A stretch of 64,000 nt of DNA, taken from Paenibacillus sp. KS-LC4 (lineage in GTDB: Bacteria > Bacillota > Bacilli > Paenibacillales > Paenibacillaceae). Shown piece by piece: positions 15,924 to 24,443 of the stretch (position 1 is the first letter of the stretch; the number at the start of each line of letters is the position of its first letter). The notes under the pieces are model-generated. The model did not search any database. It was not told the DNA's origin and saw only the letters and a list, made by a program, of their open reading frames with translations. The position numbers and the translations under genes were made by a program. The DNA lies in contig NZ_CP145905.1 of the NCBI RefSeq assembly GCF_036894955.1, positions 751,501-815,500 on the forward strand, given 5' to 3'.

Positions 15924-16931
15924 CTAATTCTGCTTGGCTTGCTCCGTGAGCATGCTTACAATTTCCTGAATTTGCAGCTTCAAGGATACGGGATCATTCC
16001 CCCAGAACAATTCAGGGTCAAGATTGAACACGCGATTATTTTTGACTGCAGCTAATGACTTCCATAGCCCTTGGTTGCTGCCCCAGACTTCGGAAATCAT
16101 TTCTCCCTGATCCAGGAAAATATAATCGCCGGCATAATCTTCAATGACCTCATAGGAAATTTGGCGATAAGCCTCCTTGCCGATCATTTCTTGCTTCTGC
16201 TTGTCAGGAGGAGTCAGCTTCAAATGCGTATAAATGGCTTCGCCCCCGCGATAGCCGCCATCTCCATAAATGTAGAAGCCGCTATCCACAACGAAGACAC
16301 CCATGAGCGAGAAGGTATCCTCAGGTTTAATGATGTCAACGAGCTTTGCCCGCTCCTGTGCAACCAGCTGGTCAAAATCAGTCAGCCACTGCTCAGCAGC
16401 CGCTTCTTGGCCCACAGCAGCCGCAAGGAAACGCAGGGTCTCATGAATATCGGTGTAGGTGCTGTACGGTAAGGAAACGGTTGGGGCAATTTTATCGTAT
16501 TGCTCTAGAATTTTCTCGTCGCTGGTCCAAGTTACGATGACATCAGGCTTGAGATCAAGTATTTTCTCAAGATTGCGTTCGCCTGTGCTTTCAATTCCGT
16601 CAATTTGGTCCTGAATAACTTTATTGTCCAGCTCCCAGGTTGTGGAGCCTATAGGCTTGATGCCCATGACGAGCATTTCCGGCAAATAGCCGTCCGTTAC
16701 GACACGCTGCGGTTTAGCAGGCACCTCAACGTCACCGCGAAGCGTTTTTACGATGCGGGTCGTCGCTTCGACCTCTGCGGAAGCTGATGGTGAAGGAGAT
16801 GGAGAAGCGGAAGCCGCAGCAGCAGTATTGCTGCTGTTATTGCTGCCACCTGCCGAGTTGCCGCAGGCAGCGAGCGATAGCGCGAGTAGGAGCAACACAA
16901 ACATTTTCGTAGCTTTATGTAATTGATGCAT
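15924..16931 (-). CDS. Second iron-siderophore substrate-binding lipoprotein
   Basis: The protein of 335 residues from ATG 16931 begins MHQLHKATKMF, then a hydrophobic core and lipobox LSLAACGNS. A Ser/Pro/Ala linker and a FecB-type domain follow (TLRGDVEVPAKPQRVVTDGYLP, LKPDVIVTWTSDEKILEQYDKIAPTV). GGAGG just upstream supports this start; an in-frame ATG farther upstream would add an Ile-rich tail and lies in the Fur-like box. The gene lies downstream of the fusion regulator at 17051 on the same strand. It resembles the lipoprotein at 14777 in layout but differs widely in sequence, so it probably binds another siderophore. Confidence 0.93.
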   Translation of the reverse strand: MHQLHKATKMFVLLLLALSLAACGNSAGGSNNSSNTAAAASASPSPSPSASAEVEATTRIVKTLRGDVEVPAKPQRVVTDGYLPEMLVMGIKPIGSTTWELDNKVIQDQIDGIESTGERNLEKILDLKPDVIVTWTSDEKILEQYDKIAPTVSLPYSTYTDIHETLRFLAAAVGQEAAAEQWLTDFDQLVAQERAKLVDIIKPEDTFSLMGVFVVDSGFYIYGDGGYRGGEAIYTHLKLTPPDKQKQEMIGKEAYRQISYEVIEDYAGDYIFLDQGEMISEVWGSNQGLWKSLAAVKNNRVFNLDPELFWGNDPVSLKLQIQEIVSMLTEQAKQN

Positions 16932-16949
16932 ATAATCCTCCGATAAAAT

Positions 16950-16968
16950 AATAATGATTATCATTCGC
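16950..16968 (-). promoter_or_regulatory. Fur-like box upstream of the second binding lipoprotein
   Basis: AATAATGATTATCATTCGC matches the classical 19-base Fur sequence at about 15 positions. It lies just upstream of the ribosome site of the minus-strand gene starting at 16931. Confidence 0.8.
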
Positions 16969-17050
16969 GATGATAATGCTATTATAACGGTAACGGAAGA
17001 AAAAGGTCGATGTGATAAAGTTGGATATTTGGCTGGGAAAATTGTTGGAT

Positions 17051-18682
17051 TTATTCGTCTGTCGTCGCACCTGCGGCACTTTCAGCTAGAAGAAGCTCCA
17101 CCATAATATCCAACTGCTTCTCGAGCGACACCCCGTCGTCCATCCAAAATTCATGCAGCTTCAACAGATAGATTTTACTGCCTTGCTCATTTACGAGCTG
17201 CTGCCAGAAGCTGCGCCCCATCAGCTTGTTTCTGAAGGCTTCCGTGTCATCGGCAGATACGATCAAAAACATATGCTTGGCGGTATAAGGCAGCAAATGC
17301 TGCTCCTGCAAAGCCAGATGGCTGTTCGCTTCAATGATTTCCCTCTGGATAGCGGCGGGCGGCTTTAGACCAAGCAGCTTATATAGAATAAAGGCGGCTC
17401 GGACGGGCGGATGAAGAATCATCCATGAGTCCTCATATCTCAGCTCATATAAGCCGAACGTATCCTCAGAAGAAAAATGCTGCTCAAGCCGCTGCTTTGC
17501 TGCTGCACCCTGCTGCTGCAGGCGGGCTATCCAATTTTCAGCCTCGGCTGTACGGCCAAGCAGCTTGCCGATCATGCGTACCTCCTCCAGCTTGTCCATT
17601 TCACCCCATGGAAGCATGATGACGGGAGCGACTTGCTCAAGCGCCTTCAGCATATAAGGCATGTTGTAATGGTAAGTAGGTGCAATAATTAATTCGGGTG
17701 CAAGCGTTCGAAGCTCCTCGACCTGCTCGATGTCCGCAAGCTCTACGATGCCGGGCAGATAGTCCCGCAGCAGCGACGAAGAACGAAGCACCTCGCGCGG
17801 CGCGGCGAGCGGCTGAATGCCTACAGCAAGCAGGGCTCCAACAAATTGCATGCCCACGATGCGCGTTGCATGCTTTCTGCTGCGAAAGCTGCTGGGTGAC
17901 AAATGGGCAATTTTTTGAAACGTTTTGCCCAAATAGGAGCCGTCGGCAAAGCCGGTTTTATAAGCGATTTCCTGCATTTTATCGTTGGTGAGCAGCAGCA
18001 GTCGCTTGGCCTCGTCTATGCGTATTCGGTACACATATTCGGCGAAGCTCCAGCCGGTTTCCTTGCGAAACAGCGAGGAGAAATAGCTCTCGTTGAAGCC
18101 GGCCATTTTTGCCAAATACGATCGGCTGAGCGGTGAGCGGTAATGCTGCTTCATATAAGCGAGCACCTGATGAATGGGCTTATCCTTTTTTAAATAATGG
18201 TTGCTATACAAATCGCGGGCAAAAAGCACATCCAGCAGCTGATGCAGCATAAGATGCAGCTTTGGCGTATTTTGAATAGAGGCTGTCAGCTTGACCACCT
18301 TTATTATCTCATCAAGCAGTCCCGCAGCTTGGCGCGGAAATTCGAGCAGTTGTCCATGCTCAGGCAGCTGCTCGTTATATAACTCATAAATCAAGCGGCT
18401 GTTTCCGCGTTCGGCCATTCGGTAGCTGTTGAATGAAATGCCGTAGACGGGCTCGAACGGCTTGCCATCAGATCGTCGTATATGCGGCTTGCTTTCTGCA
18501 TGCCGGAGCAAAATCGCCTGCCCTTTCTCTACTGGATAGGCATGGCTCTCAGAACCGACTATGATAGCCTCGCTTGGTATGATGATGGCTGGGAAGGCTT
18601 TAAAGGTAAGGACGGACGGGCTCGTCGTCCCACTATCTGCAAGCAGAGAAGCGCCTAGCAGCTCATAGGTAATGGGGTTCAT
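17051..18682 (-). CDS. Second AraC-type regulator fused to a siderophore-binding-protein-like domain
   Basis: The 543-residue fusion has an N-terminal sensor (about 1-165), a two-HTH AraC domain (about 170-268; LSRSYLAKMAGFNESYFSSLF and MQEIAYKTGFADGSYLGKTFQK) and a C-terminal siderophore-binding-like domain (about 275-540; ELADIEQVEELRTLAPELIIAPTYHYNM). It has no signal peptide. AGGTGG precedes ATG 18682. It transcribes towards the lipoprotein at 15924, mirroring the 12983-14777 pair, so each lipoprotein has its own regulator. A Btr-like role, sensing the cognate ferric siderophore inside the cell and activating uptake, is inferred. Confidence 0.92.
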   Translation of the reverse strand: MNPITYELLGASLLADSGTTSPSVLTFKAFPAIIIPSEAIIVGSESHAYPVEKGQAILLRHAESKPHIRRSDGKPFEPVYGISFNSYRMAERGNSRLIYELYNEQLPEHGQLLEFPRQAAGLLDEIIKVVKLTASIQNTPKLHLMLHQLLDVLFARDLYSNHYLKKDKPIHQVLAYMKQHYRSPLSRSYLAKMAGFNESYFSSLFRKETGWSFAEYVYRIRIDEAKRLLLLTNDKMQEIAYKTGFADGSYLGKTFQKIAHLSPSSFRSRKHATRIVGMQFVGALLAVGIQPLAAPREVLRSSSLLRDYLPGIVELADIEQVEELRTLAPELIIAPTYHYNMPYMLKALEQVAPVIMLPWGEMDKLEEVRMIGKLLGRTAEAENWIARLQQQGAAAKQRLEQHFSSEDTFGLYELRYEDSWMILHPPVRAAFILYKLLGLKPPAAIQREIIEANSHLALQEQHLLPYTAKHMFLIVSADDTEAFRNKLMGRSFWQQLVNEQGSKIYLLKLHEFWMDDGVSLEKQLDIMVELLLAESAAGATTDE

Positions 18683-18790
18683 AGTTAACCACCTGTATTT
18701 TTATTTGCTACTCAGTCTATCATTGCTGGCTAAAGAGTACAATTCACATTTATGCTTTTCAATAGGGCTCGATACTGATACAATTGTAAA

Positions 18791-18805
18791 TGATAACGTT
18801 TCTCA
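18791..18805 (+). promoter_or_regulatory. Fur-like box upstream of the YbtA/PchR-like regulator
   Basis: TGATAAC-G-TTTCTCA is a degenerate 7-1-7 Fur box. It is nearly identical, including the trailing ATA, to the element at 19974-19988, so the two transcripts probably share one regulator. Confidence 0.65.
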
Positions 18806-18824
18806 ATAAAGGCGGGGAATAACG

Positions 18825-19799
18825 ATGAAGCATACGTTGGAGGCCCAACATATCGAGTCTTTATATAATGAATGGATTGGTGTAGAGCTAGGCGTTCCGG
18901 TGGAGCAGCTAGCGGATACGGTAAAGCTGCCCGAGCAATGGGGAGACGGCTATTTGCAGCGCACGCGCCTGCGGCCGGGCATGGAGCTGCATACGATTGA
19001 TGTGAAGCTGCATGAAAATCATATTTTTCATATTGATGTACAGTATCCGCATTTGGAAATTTCATTAACGCAGCATGGCAACGGCTGTTGGTCGATCAAG
19101 GGCAGGCGCGGGGAGCGAGCGATGGGCTCGGGCGGGTCGCAAATGATCTATTTGCACGATACGCGCATCCATTTCGAGCAATTGCATTCAGACCGACTAG
19201 CCCATATGGAGCTGCGGATTGATTTTAGAATATGGAAGCATTTATTCTCTTATTTTCCTTGGCAGCCTGGCGATACGTTTTATTGCGAGCAGCAGCAGCT
19301 GACACCGGAAATAAAGCAGGTATTCGATCAATTGAAAAACTGTTCGTATACTGGTCCAATCCGGCAGCATTATTTGGAAGGCAAAGCCTTTGAGCTAATT
19401 GCGCTGTTCTGGTATGGGCTGGAGCAGAAGAGCGAGCTGGAGTGTGTCGCCTCACGTCTGAAGTCAGCCGATGTGGAGCGGCTCCATCAGGCGAAAAACA
19501 TTTTGTACCATAACCGCACCAACCCGCCAAGCCTGCTTGCGCTGGCACGCCAGACGGGGCTAAATGATTTCAAGCTGAAGGCTGGCTTTAAGGAGCTGTT
19601 CGGCACAACGGTATTCGGTTACATTCGCGAGGAGCGAATGAGAGAGGCGAAGCAGTTGCTGGAGCAGGGGAGAATGAATGTCAGTGAGGCGGCGATTATG
19701 GTCGGGTATACGAATATGAGTCACTTTGCCTCGTTGTTTCGGAAAACCTTCGGGATAAATCCGAGTGAATATGCAAGGCAGCAGAGCCGCTCGGTGTGA
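18825..19799 (+). CDS. AraC-family regulator of the PchR/YbtA type
   Basis: The 324-residue protein has an N-terminal domain of about 220 residues and a C-terminal two-HTH AraC domain (about 225-318; NPPSLLALARQTGLNDFKLKAGFKELFG and NVSEAAIMVGYTNMSHFASLFRKTFG). The stretch YLEGKAFELIALFW before the HTH is typical of the PchR/YbtA group, which senses siderophores. In Yersinia, YbtA controls the ybtPQ importer genes; here the gene likewise lies just upstream of a nitroreductase and an ABC exporter-fold pair. It is divergent from the fusion regulator at 18682. A Fur-like box precedes the start and a terminator follows at 19826. Confidence 0.9.
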   Translation: MKHTLEAQHIESLYNEWIGVELGVPVEQLADTVKLPEQWGDGYLQRTRLRPGMELHTIDVKLHENHIFHIDVQYPHLEISLTQHGNGCWSIKGRRGERAMGSGGSQMIYLHDTRIHFEQLHSDRLAHMELRIDFRIWKHLFSYFPWQPGDTFYCEQQQLTPEIKQVFDQLKNCSYTGPIRQHYLEGKAFELIALFWYGLEQKSELECVASRLKSADVERLHQAKNILYHNRTNPPSLLALARQTGLNDFKLKAGFKELFGTTVFGYIREERMREAKQLLEQGRMNVSEAAIMVGYTNMSHFASLFRKTFGINPSEYARQQSRSV

Positions 19800-19825
19800 G
19801 TAGAACGCAGTTTAAATCGTATAGG

Positions 19826-19892
19826 AAGGCCGAAGCCACGGCGACGTTAACGTTAGAAATGACGATAGCGGACAGGGCTTCGGCCTTTTTTT
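19826..19892 (+). terminator. Terminator after the YbtA-like regulator
   Basis: AAGGCCGAAGCC and GGCTTCGGCCTT form a perfect 12-base stem around a loop of about 38 bases that contains a TAGCGGACAGG segment like the REP-type palindromes at 11551-11731. A run of T follows. Confidence 0.75.
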
Positions 19893-19973
19893 ATATAAGA
19901 GGCTGTTAGGGGGATGCTTCTCCGTCCACCGTTAGGAATAATCCGTCCAGAGGTAGTTCAATTTAAATAATAA

Positions 19974-19988
19974 TGATAATGTTTCTCA
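19974..19988 (+). promoter_or_regulatory. Fur-like box upstream of the nitroreductase-ABC operon
   Basis: TGATAAT-G-TTTCTCA, with an intact left half-site, lies 30 bases before the operon's first start codon. Confidence 0.7.
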
Positions 19989-20018
19989 ATAGCGACGTTG
20001 TAAAGGGAGGATTTTCGT

Positions 20019-20582
20019 TTGAAGATGCAGGAGCTGATTAAAGACAGAAGGACGATTCGGAAATTTAATACAAAGCCGCTTTCCCAGGAGACCATTCTGG
20101 AGCTGATGAATGTCGCGGTGTGGGCGCCAAATCATAAGCTGCGCGAGCCATGGCGCTTTATTTGTGCAGCGGACACGGAGTCGAAGGCGAGGCTGTCAGA
20201 GCATATCGTAGCTTCGCTGTCGGAGCTCAAGCGCTATAAGCTGATGCCAAGCAAAATTAAGCAGATGTATAAGGATAAAATCCAGCAAATACCTGCGATT
20301 TTGTTCATAGTCGTGAAGGAGGAGAAAAGCAAGGTGAAGCGCGATGAGGATTTTGCTGCGGCATGTGCCTTGATTCAGAACCTTCAGCTCTGTGCTTGGG
20401 AGCAGGGCATTGGCATGGTATGGTCGATTGATGAGATTTTATGCGGAAGCGCGCCCTTTGTCAGTGCGTTAGGCGTTCGGAGCGATGAGCGCATCGCCGG
20501 CATGCTGTATTTAGGGTATTACGATCAGAAGCCTGCACCGGGCAACCGCACTTCTGCTGATAAAAAAATGACGTGGCTGTAA
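20019..20582 (+). CDS. Nitroreductase-family flavoprotein
   Basis: The 187-residue protein has the NfsB/YdjA-type FMN-binding signature LIKDRRTIRKFNTKPLSQETILELMNVAVWAPNHKLREPWRF at the N-terminus. A second cofactor block, AACALIQNLQLCAWEQGIGMVW, follows. The start is set by GGGAGG at 20005-20010, which is 8 bases before a TTG (20019); an ATG two codons later is possible. The family reduces nitro compounds, quinones and other acceptors with NAD(P)H. As first gene of an apparently Fur-controlled operon with two ABC proteins, it may reduce the iron or modify the imported chelator; this is inference from context. It lies 44 bases before the first ABC gene. Confidence 0.88.
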   Translation: MKMQELIKDRRTIRKFNTKPLSQETILELMNVAVWAPNHKLREPWRFICAADTESKARLSEHIVASLSELKRYKLMPSKIKQMYKDKIQQIPAILFIVVKEEKSKVKRDEDFAAACALIQNLQLCAWEQGIGMVWSIDEILCGSAPFVSALGVRSDERIAGMLYLGYYDQKPAPGNRTSADKKMTWL

Positions 20583-20626
20583 GCGCCCCGTTCGGATGAT
20601 TTTTGCCTGGAGGAGATGAGGCTATA

Positions 20627-22552
20627 ATGGCTGGTAAATCAGCTGGTAAAGCAGCTAATAAGACAGGGATTGCAAGATTGCTGGAGCTGGCAGGGGAGAG
20701 ACGCGGGCTGCTTGCCGTTTCAGGGGTGTTCTCGGCGCTAAGCGCGGTATGCATGCTGGTTCCGTATATATCGGTTTATTTTATTATCAAAGAATTGCTG
20801 GAGCATGCGGCGAATCCGCTGGCTGCGGATGGCGGCTTTATGGTCCGCTGGAGCATGGTCGCATTAGGCGGCTTGCTCGCCAGCTTGCTGTTGATGTATG
20901 GCGGAGGCCTTGCCTCGCATATTGCAGCTTTTCGTATTTTGTACGGACTGCGGGTGAGGCTATCAGCGCATATTGGCAAGCTTCCGCTAGGCTGGCTGAA
21001 CAGCACATCCACCGGTGCGGTTAAAAAGACGCTGGATCAAAATGTTGAAAAGGTTGAAACATTCGTTGCCCATCAGCTACCCGATCTCGTGCATATGGCG
21101 GTCACGACGATACTGATGATTGTTGCGATGCTTTGGCTTAACGTTTGGCTGGCTGCGGCTTGCTTGATCCCAATTGTGATGGGGTTCGCCTTACAGGGGC
21201 TGATGATGTCAGGATCGAAGGCGCAAAGCAGCATAAAGCAATATTACAATTCGCTGGAGCGACTGAATGGCTCGGCTATTCAATACGTGCGGGGAATGCC
21301 CGTCGTGAAGGTGTTTGGACAAACGGTATTTTCCTTCCGCCAGTTTTACGACGATATGGTGAAATACCGTGATTTTTGCGTGAAATATACGGATCATTTC
21401 CAATACGGCTTTTTATCGTTCAAGGTTATTCTCAGCTCCTTTGCCACCTTCCTGCTGCCCGTTGGCGTGTTTCTGCTCCAGCGTGATCCGGGCAATGTGG
21501 CCTTTGCCGCGATGCTGCTCTTTTTCCTGATCTTGTCGCCAGGCATTTCTGCGCCGATGTTCAAAATCATGCACATGGCATCCTCGCTGCGCAATATCAA
21601 TGAAGGCGTTTCACGGATCGACCTGATCTTCGCAGAGAAGCCGATTCCTGAACCGAAATATCCAAAGGTTCCTGCTGCCTATGAGGTGTCCTTTCACGAT
21701 GTTTCCTTCTCATACGTCAAGGGGAACAAGGACAAGGATGGGAATAAGGATGAGAAGCAAAGCACAAGCGCAGCTGCAGGTGGAAGCGATGATGGAAATG
21801 TGTTGTCTAAGGTCAGCTTTGTGGCTCAGCAAGGGGAAGTAACGGCACTTGTCGGTCCTTCCGGGGCAGGGAAATCGACCGTTGCGAGCCTGCTGCCGCG
21901 ATTCTGGGATGTCGGGTCGGGCTCCATTCAAATTGGCGGCGTGGACATTCGCGACATGGCTACGGATGAGCTGATGAACACGGTAGCGTTTGTTTTCCAG
22001 CAGACGTTCCTATTTTACGATTCTGTCTACAACAATATTGCAGTTGGCGTGCCGAATGCTTCGCGAGAAGCAGTATATGCGGCAGCGAAGGCGGCACAGT
22101 GCCATGCGTTTATTAGTCAGCTTCCACATGGCTACGATACGTTGATTGGCGAAGGGGGCGTCTATTTGTCCGGCGGCGAGGAGCAGCGGATCGCGGTAGC
22201 AAGAGCGATTTTGAAAAATGCTCCGATCCTTGTCCTCGATGAAGCTTCAGCCTTTGCCGATCCTGAAAATGAATTCGAAATGCAGCTCGCCTTAAAGGAG
22301 CTGACGAAGGGAAAGACGGTCATCGTCATTGCCCACCGTCTGTCGACCATACGTGATGCGGCACAAATTATCGTCATGGACCAAGGACGAATTACAGAAA
22401 GCGGAAAGCATGAGAAGCTGCTTGCGGCCCGCGGGCTTTATTCAATATTATGGGAGGCTTACACGGCAGCGACTGGCTGGCGAATAGGCTTAGGAAAGGA
22501 GGCAAAGAAACAGCATGGGAATGATGCGGAATATAACAGCAGGCAGTCCTAA
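20627..22552 (+). CDS. ABC transporter, fused permease-ATPase subunit 1 (YbtP/IrtA-like)
   Basis: The 641-residue half-transporter has six predicted membrane segments (about 25-310) and a C-terminal ATPase. Walker A is GPSGAGKST (about 409), the signature is YLSGGEEQR (about 514), Walker B ILVLDEASAFADPENE (about 533) and the H-loop IAHRLS. Between the domains is a charged low-complexity insertion rich in Lys, Asp, Gly and Ser (about 365-390). The exporter fold, the xFADPENE sequence and the setting resemble YbtPQ and IrtAB, exporter-fold proteins that import siderophores. GGAGGAGATGAGG sets ATG 20627; an upstream in-frame TTG lacks a ribosome site. The gene overlaps the next by 38 bases, arguing for a heterodimer. 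Confidence 0.9.
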   Translation: MAGKSAGKAANKTGIARLLELAGERRGLLAVSGVFSALSAVCMLVPYISVYFIIKELLEHAANPLAADGGFMVRWSMVALGGLLASLLLMYGGGLASHIAAFRILYGLRVRLSAHIGKLPLGWLNSTSTGAVKKTLDQNVEKVETFVAHQLPDLVHMAVTTILMIVAMLWLNVWLAAACLIPIVMGFALQGLMMSGSKAQSSIKQYYNSLERLNGSAIQYVRGMPVVKVFGQTVFSFRQFYDDMVKYRDFCVKYTDHFQYGFLSFKVILSSFATFLLPVGVFLLQRDPGNVAFAAMLLFFLILSPGISAPMFKIMHMASSLRNINEGVSRIDLIFAEKPIPEPKYPKVPAAYEVSFHDVSFSYVKGNKDKDGNKDEKQSTSAAAGGSDDGNVLSKVSFVAQQGEVTALVGPSGAGKSTVASLLPRFWDVGSGSIQIGGVDIRDMATDELMNTVAFVFQQTFLFYDSVYNNIAVGVPNASREAVYAAAKAAQCHAFISQLPHGYDTLIGEGGVYLSGGEEQRIAVARAILKNAPILVLDEASAFADPENEFEMQLALKELTKGKTVIVIAHRLSTIRDAAQIIVMDQGRITESGKHEKLLAARGLYSILWEAYTAATGWRIGLGKEAKKQHGNDAEYNSRQS

Positions 22553-24239
22553 GGCATTATGGAAGCCGATCGGCTATACCGTGCTTTCCAACTTGGTTGC
22601 CATTATCCCGTTTGTGCTGCTGGTAGAGGTGGCCCAAATTATTTTCAATTCCTTTGCCGATCCTGCCGCTTCACTCGATATTACGCGGCTTTGGTGGATT
22701 TGCGCCAGCATGGCCGGAGCGATGGTGCTGCTCTTCATAAGTGAAATACCCGCTTATCGTGCGCAATATCGCGGAGCCTATACGACGGCGGTTGAGGGAA
22801 GAAGCAGGCTAGCGGAGCATCTTCGCAAGCTGTCGCTGGGGTATTTGAATAAACGTGATCCTGGCGACCTCGCCAACATGATGATGGGAGACTTTGCGCT
22901 TGTTGAGCATGGGATTTCCCATGTTGCCCCGCAGCTGTTTGCCGCTGCGCTGACGCCAATTTTGGCGCTGTTAGGGCTTTCGCTGCTCGATTGGCGGCTT
23001 GCGCTTTCCTTGTTTGCAACGCTGCCTTTTACCATTTTGCTGATGCTTGCAGCCACCAGTCTCACCCGAAGGCTTGGCGCTAATCATATGCGGGCAAAAA
23101 TTAACGCCTCCAACCGCTTGCAGGAATATTTGAACGGCATACAGGTCATAAAGGCTTTTAATTTGACCGGTGATCGCTTCGTTCGGCTGGAGCAGTCGTT
23201 TAAAGAGCTTATGCAGCAAAGCATTCGCATTGAGGGAGCGTTAGGGCCGGTCGTGCTAAGCGCAATTGCCTTCCTGCGAGCGGGTCTGACGCTCATGGCG
23301 ATTATTGGGGTTCATTTGCTGCTCGGCGGCAGTCTGGATTTGCTTACGTTCGTAGCCTTTTTGCTCATAGGCACGAGAATTTATGATCCATTGACAACGG
23401 CGTTGACGAGCTATGCAGAGTTTCGTTACACCGAGCAGGCTGGGAAACGAATCATTGAGCTGCTGCAGGAGCCTGTCATGCCGGGAGAAAAGCAGCCCCC
23501 TTCTGGGCATGATCTTGTGTTCGACAAGGTAACATTCGGCTACAATGAGCATGCTGTTATTCAGCAGGCAAGTCTTAGTCTGCCATCAGGCTCCTTCACT
23601 GCGCTCGTTGGCCCATCGGGGAGCGGCAAAAGCACGGTGCTGCGGTTGATTGCCCGTTTCTATGATCCGAGCGAGGGGCAGGTGCTGCTCAGCGGGGAAA
23701 ATATTCGGGAGATGAACCCGGAGGCGCTGCTGCGCAAAGTGTCCATGGTGTTTCAGGATGTGTATTTGTTTCAGGATACAATTGCCAATAACATACGTGT
23801 TGGCAACGCTGGCGCGACTCAGCGCGAAGTGGAGGATGCGGCTCGGCAGGCGTGCTGCCATGATTTTATTATGAAGCTGCCGCAAGGCTACAACACTTTG
23901 GTTGGAGAAGGCGGCAGCACCTTGTCTGGCGGAGAAAAACAGCGGATTTCCATTGCGCGGGCGATATTGAAGGATGCGCCTATTGTGCTGCTGGATGAAG
24001 CGACTGCTTCCCTCGATCCTGAGAATGAAGCTGACATTCAGCAGGCGATTGATAGGCTAATTCAAGGTCGTACCGTTATCGCGATAGCCCACCGTTTGAA
24101 AACGATCATGAATGCCGACCAAATTATTGTGCTCGATCAAGGTCGGATCGTCGAACAGGGCCAGCATGATGAACTGCTGGGAGCAGACCGCCTGTATGCA
24201 AGGCTTTGGAAGCTTCAGCAGCAGACGGCGGGCTGGTAG
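22515..24239 (+). CDS. ABC transporter, fused permease-ATPase subunit 2 (YbtQ/IrtB-like)
   Basis: The 574-residue partner has an N-terminal six-helix membrane domain (about 18-300) and an ATPase domain. Walker A is GPSGSGKST (about 367), the signature is STLSGGEKQR, Walker B IVLLDEATASLDPENE and the H-loop IAHRLK. All catalytic residues, including the Glu after Walker B, look intact. It starts inside the end of the previous gene, with AAAGGAGG 12 bases before ATG 22515. Together they should form one heterodimer. Direction of transport cannot be read from sequence; import of ferric siderophore is favoured by the Fur-like box, the YbtA-like regulator and the nitroreductase, while export of a siderophore or drug remains possible. 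Confidence 0.9.
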   Translation: MGMMRNITAGSPKALWKPIGYTVLSNLVAIIPFVLLVEVAQIIFNSFADPAASLDITRLWWICASMAGAMVLLFISEIPAYRAQYRGAYTTAVEGRSRLAEHLRKLSLGYLNKRDPGDLANMMMGDFALVEHGISHVAPQLFAAALTPILALLGLSLLDWRLALSLFATLPFTILLMLAATSLTRRLGANHMRAKINASNRLQEYLNGIQVIKAFNLTGDRFVRLEQSFKELMQQSIRIEGALGPVVLSAIAFLRAGLTLMAIIGVHLLLGGSLDLLTFVAFLLIGTRIYDPLTTALTSYAEFRYTEQAGKRIIELLQEPVMPGEKQPPSGHDLVFDKVTFGYNEHAVIQQASLSLPSGSFTALVGPSGSGKSTVLRLIARFYDPSEGQVLLSGENIREMNPEALLRKVSMVFQDVYLFQDTIANNIRVGNAGATQREVEDAARQACCHDFIMKLPQGYNTLVGEGGSTLSGGEKQRISIARAILKDAPIVLLDEATASLDPENEADIQQAIDRLIQGRTVIAIAHRLKTIMNADQIIVLDQGRIVEQGQHDELLGADRLYARLWKLQQQTAGW

Positions 24240-24443
24240 TTTTCATCTTAAATAGTTCAAGAACAGAAATATTAATGGTGATAATTGTTAAAGTGAAGTT
24301 TCGGGAACTATCTGCTTTATCCTTCTGGAGTCTGAGTCAAAACCCGCTTTCCGTCCTGTGAAATACTAGTTAAAGGTCCGTTTCGGCCACCCTGTCCATT
24401 CCTATAAAGTTAAAGCAAGAAGCTAATAGGGAATGGGTGGGAT

